Source: Minisyncoccota bacterium (lineage in GTDB: Bacteria; Verrucomicrobiota; Lentisphaeria; Oligosphaerales; MVZH01). Taken from it: a stretch of DNA of 33,547 nt. The number at the start of each line of letters is the position of its first letter. Positions within the stretch are counted from its first letter, which is position 1. The position numbers and the translations under genes were made by a program. The notes below the pieces were generated by a model. That model did not search any database, was not told the origin of the DNA, and saw only the letters and a program-made list of their open reading frames with translations. The stretch spans positions 1-33,547 of the forward strand of contig JAIPIM010000003.1 of the NCBI GenBank assembly GCA_021734725.1. Reading direction: 5' to 3'. Shown piece by piece: positions 1 to 8,544 of the stretch.

Positions 1-1
1 G

Positions 2-484
2 CCGGGTGCTGCGTACGGACCCGCCAAACAATGGCCCGTAGACAACTTCAGACAGGTGGCGGATGCCTGGACCGCGGAAGGGGGGCGTGTGGTTGTAGTC
101 GGCACGAACGCGGAGCGTGACGCGGCCGTCGAGATTATTGACCCGCGGTCGAACAATCTGAATCTGTGCGGAAAGACGTCCCTCAGCCAACTGATGGCCG
201 TACTTAAAACAGTGGCCCTCTGCGTCGCCAATGACAGCGGCGCCATGCACCTTGCGGCGGGTCTCGGCACGCCCGGAGTCGCCATCTTCGGATCCACCAA
301 TCCAGACGCCACCGGCCCCCTGGGCGCCCCATGGGTCGTGCTGGCCAATCCGCCCGCGTGCGCGCCATGCTTTGCAAGAGAATGCCAACGGCCCGCAAAC
401 AGATACCAGTGTCTGACGGCAATCACGCCCGATCATGTCATGCAGGCCCTGACGTTCCTTGAAAAACGACGACATGTCGCATAG
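2..484 (+). CDS. Glycosyltransferase family 9 / ADP-heptose:LPS heptosyltransferase (5'-truncated by window edge)
   Basis: Frame open from base 2 reads PGAAYGPAKQWPVDNFRQVADAW (RfaF/WaaF-like PGAxxGPAKxWP), then CVANDSGAMHLAAGLGTPGVAIFGSTNP, the typical GT9 C-terminal signature. Confidence 0.88.
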   Translation, partial: PGAAYGPAKQWPVDNFRQVADAWTAEGGRVVVVGTNAERDAAVEIIDPRSNNLNLCGKTSLSQLMAVLKTVALCVANDSGAMHLAAGLGTPGVAIFGSTNPDATGPLGAPWVVLANPPACAPCFARECQRPANRYQCLTAITPDHVMQALTFLEKRRHVA

Positions 485-502
485 GAAAGTGCGAAGTTTC
501 AA

Positions 503-524
503 GTCGGACTTAGGCGGCATGAAA
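503..524 (+). repeat. Single half-copy of a dispersed palindromic repeat (GTCGGACTTAGGCGGCATGAAA)
   Basis: 18/21 identity to 12819-12839 and 17/21 to the reverse complement of 12850-12870. Lies just after the GT9 stop codon. Confidence 0.6.
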
Positions 525-601
525 TTGATTTTGACCACCAGAACCGTTATCTTTCCGCTCACCTTGAGGACGCCGATCTTGCTTGTTCCGGAAGGATACG
601 A

Positions 602-2620
602 ATGAACACTACAAAGACATCTGTTGACCGCATGTCCCCCGCGCCGAATACCGAACGCATCGAGCAGTTAAAACGGCTTTTCCCGGAGATCGAATGCGAG
701 GGAAAGATCAATTTTGATACGCTTCGCGAGCTGCTGGACGGCGGGGTGGATGATCGTCCCGAGCGGTATTCGTTCTCGTGGGCCGGAAAACGAGACGCTA
801 TCCGGCTTCTGTCCGCCTCGAGCCGCGCGACGCTGATGCCGGATAGGGATGAGTCACTCGATTTCGACACCACGCAGAACCTGTTTATCGAGGGAGACAA
901 CCTCGAAGCACTGAAGCTGCTCTACAAGTCCTATTTCGGACGGGTCAAGATGATCTATATCGACCCGCCGTACAACACCGGCAACGATTTCGTCTACCCC
1001 GACAACTACCGCGATCCGCTCGATACCTACCTGCAACTGACCGGACAGCGCGACGCCGAGGGCAACCTGCTCACCAGCAACACTGACACCGGCGGCCGCT
1101 ACCACTCCGCCTGGCTCTCGATGATGTACCCCCGCCTCTTCCTCGCCCGTCAACTTCTGCGCGAGGACGGCGTGATCTTCATCTCGGTCGATGACCACGA
1201 AGTCCACAACCTGCGGTTACTCATGAACGAGATTTTCGGGGAGGAGAATTTCGTGGCAACTTTCGTGCGACGAAGGCGGATGGCAACGGCGATGCGGGGG
1301 GAGCCGATTTCGCCAGATCATGAATATGCAGTGTGTTTTGCCAGATCTCGCCAAGCCGTGTGCTTGTTCGGCTCCCTCGCCTCGGTTGGCGATTACCCGC
1401 ATGAAGATGATAAGGGGAAATACAGGAGCACGGACTTAACTGTAGGGATGACAAAGGAAATGCGTCCAAATCAGTGGTTCGAATTGGTTAATCCGCAAAC
1501 AGGCAAGAAATACTCACCCCCGCTTGGTCGGGTATGGAGATTCGAACCAGGTACTATGGCAAGGCATGTGAATGAGCAAAACATCATTTGGCCAGACGAG
1601 AAACCAGACAGCAATATGACCCGTCCAAGGTTCAAAACGCGGTTCGATGATGCCAAAGAGAAGCCCGTGTCAACTTGGATAGCGAAAGAGAAAGACTCAG
1701 GCAATGAAGTTCGCACCTTGAACGGCGCGCTAAATCAGGAAGCCACAAAGGAACTACGGGGAATATTTGGCGAGCAAATACTGGAGTATCCCAAGCCAGT
1801 ATCGCTGCTGGAATCCCTAGTGCAGTGCGGCACGCGTGACAAAGACATCATCATGGATTTCTTCGCCGGTTCAGCCACCACGGCACAAGCAGTCCTGGAG
1901 CTGAACCGAGAGGACGGCGGCAATCGCCGGTTCATCATGGTGCAATTGCCCGAGCGCCTGGAGAAACCGGTACAGCTCGATAATGGCGCGGAGTTGTGTA
2001 CCATCGCGGACATCGGCAAGGAACGCATCCGGCGGGTGGTCGAGAAGATGCAGTCCGAGCGCGAGGGCGAACTTGATCTGTCCGAGCGCGAGACACCGGA
2101 GGATCTGGGATTCCGCGTCTACAAACTGGCCGAGTCCAACTTCCGTCAGTGGGAGGAAAGTCAGAGTTCCGCGTTCACGCGGCAGTTGGAGCAAGCTTCA
2201 GCGAGCGGCTCGGCGGACGCGTCCGATGCGGCAGAAAGCGCTGCCACCCCCTCGGATCCCAAGTCAACCGGAAACACACCTGACAGCGCCGATCTGATCA
2301 AGCAGATGGCGCTGTTCACCGATCCCCTGGTCGACGGCTGGAAGCCCGAGGACGTCATCACTGAAATGACCCTCCGGGAGGGACTCAGCCTGACATCGAT
2401 CATCGAGCGAGTCGACGACATTGCGGAGGCAACCGTCTACCGCGTCACCGACCCCGCCAAGGAGCAGTCATTCACCATCTGCCTCGACGACACCCTCCGC
2501 CTCGAATCCCTGGCGCCGCTCGGCCTGACGCGCGACGACCTGTTCATCTGCCGCGACATCGCTCTCGACGACGAAACCGCCGCCAACCTCGCCCTGCAAT
2601 GCCGGCTGAAGGTGATATGA
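602..2620 (+). CDS. mod: Type III restriction-modification system DNA methyltransferase (Mod)
   Basis: FIEGDNLEALKLL, IYIDPPYNTGNDFVYPDNY (DPPY motif IV) and IIMDFFAGSATTAQAVLELNREDGGNRRFIMVQLPE (FxGxG motif I) in the beta-class Mod order, plus a central variable region. 672 aa. Confidence 0.93.
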   Translation: MNTTKTSVDRMSPAPNTERIEQLKRLFPEIECEGKINFDTLRELLDGGVDDRPERYSFSWAGKRDAIRLLSASSRATLMPDRDESLDFDTTQNLFIEGDNLEALKLLYKSYFGRVKMIYIDPPYNTGNDFVYPDNYRDPLDTYLQLTGQRDAEGNLLTSNTDTGGRYHSAWLSMMYPRLFLARQLLREDGVIFISVDDHEVHNLRLLMNEIFGEENFVATFVRRRRMATAMRGEPISPDHEYAVCFARSRQAVCLFGSLASVGDYPHEDDKGKYRSTDLTVGMTKEMRPNQWFELVNPQTGKKYSPPLGRVWRFEPGTMARHVNEQNIIWPDEKPDSNMTRPRFKTRFDDAKEKPVSTWIAKEKDSGNEVRTLNGALNQEATKELRGIFGEQILEYPKPVSLLESLVQCGTRDKDIIMDFFAGSATTAQAVLELNREDGGNRRFIMVQLPERLEKPVQLDNGAELCTIADIGKERIRRVVEKMQSEREGELDLSERETPEDLGFRVYKLAESNFRQWEESQSSAFTRQLEQASASGSADASDAAESAATPSDPKSTGNTPDSADLIKQMALFTDPLVDGWKPEDVITEMTLREGLSLTSIIERVDDIAEATVYRVTDPAKEQSFTICLDDTLRLESLAPLGLTRDDLFICRDIALDDETAANLALQCRLKVI

Positions 2621-2720
2621 GTACAATCTGCTTTGCCGTTTTTGGCAACACACTTGCATGCGCTAATAAAAAGCAGTATTATTACTCGGCAACCATTGAG
2701 GAGAATCATTCGAGTTCAGC

Positions 2721-5306
2721 ATGAAGTCTAAAATGACAATTCATGAACCTGCGGACGTAATCCCGTTCCTGAAACGCTGCGGCTACTCCCCCCGCAATAT
2801 CCGGCGGGATTATAGCTTCGGTGATTCGGCTCCCGTCCCGGTGGCGGCGTTTGCCCACGAGCCCTGCGATGCCCGAACAGCATGCATTGCAGTCACGGCA
2901 GGCGGAAACGATCCGGAGGCAACGGTGGCGGATCTCCGCAAGCTCGGGGCGCCGGTTGTATTCGTGGTTGGCCATCAGGAGTTTCAGTGGTGGCAGCCAG
3001 GCGCAGAAACCGACAAGCTTCGCCACTCGTATGCGTCGGCACAGGCAGTGAAAGAACTTGACGTGCATCGGGACAAATTGGGGCCGGAGCAACTTTTCCG
3101 GGCCAAGAATTTCGGACGGCAACATCCGAGCTATCAACTCGAGTTCGTTGATCTCGGCCTGTTGCCTTTCGCCGAGAACCAAATGGGAGATACGCTCAGC
3201 TCTCTGATCGAAGATGTCATACAAAGCGTTTGGCGGCAATTGCCGACGCAGAAGGATGAGGGGGCAAAATCCAGGCAATTCCGGAGCCTTTTCGAGACCC
3301 TTTTTCATGTCCTCGCCGGAAAAATCCTTCATGATAAAGAGGTTTCGGGATTCAAACAACTCGACACATCTGATGCCTTCCAGACAATCCAGCGTGTAAG
3401 ACGTCACTATGGCCAAAACCGGTCCCCGCTTGGCGTTGGGAGACTGCCGCAAGAGGTTTTGGTCGAACTGGCTCACCGCATTTCGCAGTTAAGCTCCTTG
3501 TCGAACCTAACAACGGAGACTCTCGGTGCCGTCTATGAGAAGACCCTGGTATCCAAGCAGAACCGTAAACTTTTGGGCATTCACAGCACACCCTCATACC
3601 TGATCGACTACATTGTGTGGGATCTGGTTGACTGGATCGCCGAGATACCCGCGGACCGTCGTCACGTTTATGAACCTTGTTGCGGCCATGCCGGTTTTCT
3701 TGTTGGCGCGATGCGGATGCTGCGGGACTTGTTACTTGGGGAAACACCCTCCATAGATGTAACTGAGCACGACTACCTTCGGGAGCACCTGCACGGGTTA
3801 GAGCTTGATCCGTTTGCCATGGAAATCGCCCGTCTGGGGCTTACTCTTGCCGACGTGCCGAATCCGAACGGCTGGAACTTGAGGCGCGACAACGTTTTTG
3901 CGGCGCAATGGCCCGGCCCCCGAGACCCGGTCCCCGGCATTGTTTTCATGAATCCCCCGTTCGAGAATTTCAAGAAACAGGATCGCGCGGAGTTAGCAAA
4001 CGCCTCGCTTGAGTATCGGAACAAAGCCGCGGAAATATTCTCCCGCCTTGTCAGGCGTCTGCAGCCCGGCGGCGTTTTCGGTGTGGTTCTACCCGAGACT
4101 CTACTTCACAACAAAGAAACCGCGTCGCTTCGGGAACGACTATGCACTGAATTCGAGTTGCGGGAGATCACCCTGTTCCCCGATAAAGTCTTCAATTTCT
4201 CGGACGCCGAATCCGCGGTGCTTCTCGGGCGCCGCAAGAAACCGAAAGCCAATACGGTCCGGGTCAACAGGGTGGACAACCGGGACCTGGATAGCTTCCG
4301 CAAACATCAGGCGCCGTCCGACCGACAGGAATGCTCGCAGCAACGGTTCCGGGAACAGCCCGGGTTTGACCTCAGAATTCCGAGGCTCGATGCCGTTTGG
4401 CAGGAGCTGGAGTACAAGCCGCGATTGAAATCAATCGTAGAAGGAGGGCAAGGTCTCACTTATGTGGCGGAGAAAGAACTTCCGGCGAAAGCCCATGCTG
4501 TAGCCGATCATCCATTCGAAGGTGCTGTGCCCGGTTTCACGAACCCGGGACGCAACGTGATGCTGCACCAACTCCCGCGTGAGCATCGGATGTCCTTGGA
4601 TCCAGAATTGATCGCCGCTCCCAGATGGGGAACCGCCATAGGGCAACCGCAGGTTCTTTTGAACTACGCCCCCGTAAGACGTGGCCCCTGGCGACTCAAA
4701 GCTTTGATTGATCGGGAAGGGCACGCGGTGACAAGCCGCTTCCTGGTTTTTCGGCCCACAGACAAGAGGATACCACTCGATTTCATTTGGGCATTGCTGA
4801 ACTCTCCGGTAGGCAACGCGTTTGCATATTGTCACTTAGGCAAGCGCGACAACCTCTCTGGGACTATGCTTAATATGCCTGTGCCGCGTATTACTGAAGA
4901 GGCCATGGCAGCAGTAACGTGGAAAGTCTGCGAGTACTTTGAAGCAGCAGCGGGGCGGGCGAATTCATTAAGAGCAGAAAGCGAACCAAAACAGCTTCAA
5001 GATTTGCTCCTGCGAATTGACGCCGAGATTCTGCGACTTTACAATCTCCCGCCACGATTAGAGCGGCAGGTTTTGGACCTCTTTCGCGGCCATGAGCGCG
5101 TAGGCGTACCCTTCGTTTTCACCGAGTATTTCCCGCCAGATTTCGGACCATTTATCCCTCTGCATGAGTATCTGTCCCCGGATTACAAACGGGCTACAGC
5201 CGGCGAGCTGCGCAAACGGCTTCGTTCCTTTGACGATCCAGACATTTCAAAAGCGCTGCAGATTGCATGTGAAGCATTCACGCTGGACGAGGAGAATCAA
5301 TCGTGA
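2721..5306 (+). CDS. N-6 adenine DNA methyltransferase, HsdM/type I-IIG-like, with uncharacterised N-terminal region
   Basis: LGIHSTPSYLIDYIVWDLVDWI, HVYEPCCGHAGFLVGAMRML (SAM-binding motif I) and IVFMNPPFENFKKQD (NPPF motif IV), then a C-terminal TRD-like region. 861 aa. AGGAG-like element upstream of the ATG at 2721. Confidence 0.85.
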   Translation: MKSKMTIHEPADVIPFLKRCGYSPRNIRRDYSFGDSAPVPVAAFAHEPCDARTACIAVTAGGNDPEATVADLRKLGAPVVFVVGHQEFQWWQPGAETDKLRHSYASAQAVKELDVHRDKLGPEQLFRAKNFGRQHPSYQLEFVDLGLLPFAENQMGDTLSSLIEDVIQSVWRQLPTQKDEGAKSRQFRSLFETLFHVLAGKILHDKEVSGFKQLDTSDAFQTIQRVRRHYGQNRSPLGVGRLPQEVLVELAHRISQLSSLSNLTTETLGAVYEKTLVSKQNRKLLGIHSTPSYLIDYIVWDLVDWIAEIPADRRHVYEPCCGHAGFLVGAMRMLRDLLLGETPSIDVTEHDYLREHLHGLELDPFAMEIARLGLTLADVPNPNGWNLRRDNVFAAQWPGPRDPVPGIVFMNPPFENFKKQDRAELANASLEYRNKAAEIFSRLVRRLQPGGVFGVVLPETLLHNKETASLRERLCTEFELREITLFPDKVFNFSDAESAVLLGRRKKPKANTVRVNRVDNRDLDSFRKHQAPSDRQECSQQRFREQPGFDLRIPRLDAVWQELEYKPRLKSIVEGGQGLTYVAEKELPAKAHAVADHPFEGAVPGFTNPGRNVMLHQLPREHRMSLDPELIAAPRWGTAIGQPQVLLNYAPVRRGPWRLKALIDREGHAVTSRFLVFRPTDKRIPLDFIWALLNSPVGNAFAYCHLGKRDNLSGTMLNMPVPRITEEAMAAVTWKVCEYFEAAAGRANSLRAESEPKQLQDLLLRIDAEILRLYNLPPRLERQVLDLFRGHERVGVPFVFTEYFPPDFGPFIPLHEYLSPDYKRATAGELRKRLRSFDDPDISKALQIACEAFTLDEENQS

Positions 5307-5824
5307 GGGGATGGCTGCTTGACACCAATATTCTGCGATCACTGACTGATCGTAAACATGAACACCATAATGCTGTTGCCGCCCGCCTGCAGGAAATACC
5401 CTCAACAGAGCCGGTGTATGTTTCTGCGGTAACCGCTGGGGAAGTCGAGTACGGCATCCGGTGCTACCCCAAGATGCCGTCGGAAAAGAAGCATCTATTG
5501 CGCTTTGTGCTGGACGATTTTCTCCTCCTAACGATCACGGAGAATACCAAAGCCCCATACGCTTCAATACGTGCCAAGCTCTTCGAAAACACAATCAAGA
5601 AGGGGAAGAAAGGCATGCGCCCTGAGCAGATCGTCGATCCGGTAACATCCCTCCGCCTGGGAGTGCAAGAGAATGATATCTGGATCACGGCCCAGGCGGT
5701 TGAGCGCGGCCTCACGCTGGTCACGCATGACAGGAAGATGCAGCGTTTGTGGGAAGCTGCAAATGGTGACTTGCGGGTGGCGGATTGGGGCGATCCTGAG
5801 TTTGCCTGGCCGGAGAATGGATAG
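5303..5824 (+). CDS. PIN-domain nuclease (VapC-like), no adjacent antitoxin
   Basis: LLDTNILRSL, TAGEVEYGI, ENDIWITAQAVERGLTLVTHDRKM: all four canonical PIN acidic positions are present. GTG start overlaps the MTase TGA (GTGA), with GAGGAG about 7 nt upstream. Confidence 0.87.
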   Translation: MRGWLLDTNILRSLTDRKHEHHNAVAARLQEIPSTEPVYVSAVTAGEVEYGIRCYPKMPSEKKHLLRFVLDDFLLLTITENTKAPYASIRAKLFENTIKKGKKGMRPEQIVDPVTSLRLGVQENDIWITAQAVERGLTLVTHDRKMQRLWEAANGDLRVADWGDPEFAWPENG

Positions 5825-5827
5825 TTG

Positions 5828-8530
5828 ATGCATCTCCAATTTGACGCCAATCAAGAGTATCAGATTGCCGCGATCGAGGCTGTGGCGGATTTATTTGACG
5901 GGCAGCCGCGGGTCGATGCCGCGATGGATTTCTCGCTGTCCGCCGGGTTTGCCGCGGTTGCGAATCGGTTGGAGCTTTCCGAGGATGCGTTGTTGCAGAA
6001 CCTGGCCGGCGTTCAACAAGCGAACGGCATCCCGCCGGAGGAAGCGCTGCAATGGATCGCCGATGAAATCACAACAGCCGACGGCACCGAGCAGGTGCAG
6101 TTCGCGAATTTCTCGGTCGAGATGGAGACGGGGACGGGCAAGACGTATGTCTACATCCGTACCGCGCTGGAACTGTTTCAGCGGTACGGGTTCCGCAAGT
6201 TTATCATTGTCGTTCCCTCGGTAGCCATCCGCGAGGGCGTGCTCAAGACGTTCCAGATAACCCGTTCTCATCTGACCGGCCTCTATGACAACCTCCCATA
6301 CCGGTTCACGGTATACGATTCCTCGAACTTGTCTCAGGTCCGCCAGTTCGCGCTCTCGGACAGTGTCGAGTTCATGATCATGACCATCGACTCGTTCAAC
6401 AAAGCATCGAACGTGATCCGGCAAAGCACCGATCATCTGCAGGGCGAGACGCCGATCCATCTTTTGCAGGCAACCCGTCCCGTTCTGGTCCTGGACGAAC
6501 CGCAGAACATGGAAAGCGAATTGCGTATCAAGGCCCTGGCCAATCTCAACCCGCTCTTCGCCCTGCGGTACAGCGCCACCCACCGGAATCCCTACAATCT
6601 CGTCCACCGCCTCACGCCGTACGAAGCATACCGGCAGGGGCTGGTGAAACAGATCGAGGTGGCCGGGATCGAAGAACGGAATGAAAATCAGGCGTTTCTC
6701 CGACTCGATGGATTCAAGACAACGGCGAATACTGTTGCCGCCAGGCTTGCGGTTCACAAGCTCATGAAAGACGGGACGGTCAAAGAGAAAGTGGTGACGG
6801 TCAAGCCCGGGGATTCCCTCGCAGACAAAGCCAACCGCAGCGAATATGGCGAGTTCATGGTAGAAGAGATCGATGCCGGCTTGTGCGTGGTCCGCTTCAG
6901 CAACCGGATGGAGCTGAGCAAGGGCGAAACGCACGGCCCGGACAAGGAGGCCATATTCCGGGAACAGATCCGCTACACGGTTGAGCGGCATTTCCGAAAA
7001 CAGAAACAACTCGCACCGCACGGCATCAAGGTGTTGTCGCTGTTCTTCATTGATCGCGTCTCGAACTACCGCAACGAGAATGGGGAAGACGGCCTGATCC
7101 GGGGCCTTTTCGACGAAACCTTCAATGAGGCGAAAGCGTACTACCCGGAATGGCAGTCCAAAGCCCCTGGGGACGTTCAGGCGGCGTATTTCGCACAAAA
7201 ACGAAAGCGCGGAGGCGACACCATTCTCGAAGACAGCACCACCGGCGAGGCCAAGAAGGATATCGAGGCGTACGACTTGATCATGCGGGACAAGGAGCGC
7301 CTCCTGTCATTCGATGAATCCACCTGCTTCATCTTCTCGCATTCAGCACTTCGTGAGGGGTGGGATAATCCGAACGTATTTCAGATATGCACTCTGAACC
7401 AGAGCGTCTCCGAAATGCGCAAGCGCCAGGAGATCGGTCGCGGTGTCCGTCTTGCCGTGAACCAGGACGGTTTGCGGGTTCGCGAAGACGGCATCAACAT
7501 TCTCACGGTGGTCGCGAACGAAAGCTATCAAAAATATTGCGACCGCTACCAGACCGAACTGGCGGACGAAGTCGACGGGGCCAGCCTTCCCCCGAAACCG
7601 TCAAATGCTCGCAAGAAAATTACGGCCCGTTTGCGGAAGCAGTATATGCTCAAGCCCGCGTTCAAAGAGCTTTGGGAACGAATCAAGCACAAGACCCGGT
7701 ACGCCGTGAAGATCGACACGGAGAAGCTTATTGAAGACGTACTGGATGTACTGGACCAAACCGACATCCGTGCCCCGGAGATCGCGGTTTCCACCGCCCG
7801 GATGCAAGTTGACGGCCGGAAAGATGAGCTGCGGGCCATCAAGATCGGCGAGAAACGCGGCGCTTGGCCGAACAGTTCGACGAAAGCTCAAACCAATATT
7901 GTTGAATTGATGAATGACCTGATGCAACGCACAACGCCGCCGATGCGGCTGACACGCCGCACGCTGCTTGAAATCTTTCGCCGCACTCGGAACCGCAACG
8001 AAGCAGCGCGCAACCCCCATGAGTTCGCGGCCACTGCAGTCCAGATCATAAAACAGAAGCTCACTGACCAGTTGATTGACGGAATCCAGTATGAGCGTAT
8101 CCATGACTGGTACCGCATGGAACAGTTCGAGAACGAAATCGAAAGCTGGGAAGAGTATGCCGTTCCCGCTGACCGGTCGCTTTATGACCACGTGATTTCC
8201 GATTCCGACATCGAGAAGCAATTCGTTCAGGATATGGAACGGAGAGATGACGTAAAACTCTACATCAAGCTGCCCGGCTGGTTTACGGTTCAAACCCCCA
8301 TCGGTCAGTACAATCCCGACTGGGCAGTGGTCATCGAACCGCGAGATGAGTTCGGCAATCCCACAGAAGAAGAAATGCTGTACCTGGTAAGCGAGACCAA
8401 GGGGACCGGTAACCTGGACAAACTTCGCCCCGATGAACAACGGCGAATACACTGTGGCAAACGCCATTTCGAAAATACACTCCACATTCCTTACCGCGTC
8501 GTAGCGAACGCCGGACAATTACACGGCTAG
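5828..8530 (+). CDS. res: Type III restriction enzyme Res subunit (DEAD/DEAH helicase plus endonuclease)
   Basis: METGTGKTYVYIRTALELF (Walker A), PVLVLDEPQNM (motif II), RYSATHRN (motif III), QEIGRGVRLAVNQDG (motif VI) and C-terminal YNPDWAVV...LVSETKG (PD-ExK). The supplied ORF starts at TTG 5825; ATG 5828 is more likely, 3 nt after the PIN stop. Confidence 0.93.
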   Translation: MHLQFDANQEYQIAAIEAVADLFDGQPRVDAAMDFSLSAGFAAVANRLELSEDALLQNLAGVQQANGIPPEEALQWIADEITTADGTEQVQFANFSVEMETGTGKTYVYIRTALELFQRYGFRKFIIVVPSVAIREGVLKTFQITRSHLTGLYDNLPYRFTVYDSSNLSQVRQFALSDSVEFMIMTIDSFNKASNVIRQSTDHLQGETPIHLLQATRPVLVLDEPQNMESELRIKALANLNPLFALRYSATHRNPYNLVHRLTPYEAYRQGLVKQIEVAGIEERNENQAFLRLDGFKTTANTVAARLAVHKLMKDGTVKEKVVTVKPGDSLADKANRSEYGEFMVEEIDAGLCVVRFSNRMELSKGETHGPDKEAIFREQIRYTVERHFRKQKQLAPHGIKVLSLFFIDRVSNYRNENGEDGLIRGLFDETFNEAKAYYPEWQSKAPGDVQAAYFAQKRKRGGDTILEDSTTGEAKKDIEAYDLIMRDKERLLSFDESTCFIFSHSALREGWDNPNVFQICTLNQSVSEMRKRQEIGRGVRLAVNQDGLRVREDGINILTVVANESYQKYCDRYQTELADEVDGASLPPKPSNARKKITARLRKQYMLKPAFKELWERIKHKTRYAVKIDTEKLIEDVLDVLDQTDIRAPEIAVSTARMQVDGRKDELRAIKIGEKRGAWPNSSTKAQTNIVELMNDLMQRTTPPMRLTRRTLLEIFRRTRNRNEAARNPHEFAATAVQIIKQKLTDQLIDGIQYERIHDWYRMEQFENEIESWEEYAVPADRSLYDHVISDSDIEKQFVQDMERRDDVKLYIKLPGWFTVQTPIGQYNPDWAVVIEPRDEFGNPTEEEMLYLVSETKGTGNLDKLRPDEQRRIHCGKRHFENTLHIPYRVVANAGQLHG

Positions 8531-8544
8531 GAGCTAATCAATTC

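Noticed and set aside
5303-5824. Ordinary VapBC toxin-antitoxin pair
   Set aside because: No VapB-like small ORF upstream or downstream; flanking sequence is the MTase and Res coding region.
5891-7198. 435-aa minus-strand ORF (and 7601-8518, 305 aa) opposite res
   Set aside because: Lies wholly antisense to the well-supported Res helicase motifs; composition is that of a shadow ORF and no family is recognisable.
602-8530. BREX or DISARM assignment for the R-M locus
   Set aside because: No PglZ, BrxC-like ATPase, DrmA/DrmB or PLD protein is present; Mod and Res motifs are type III.
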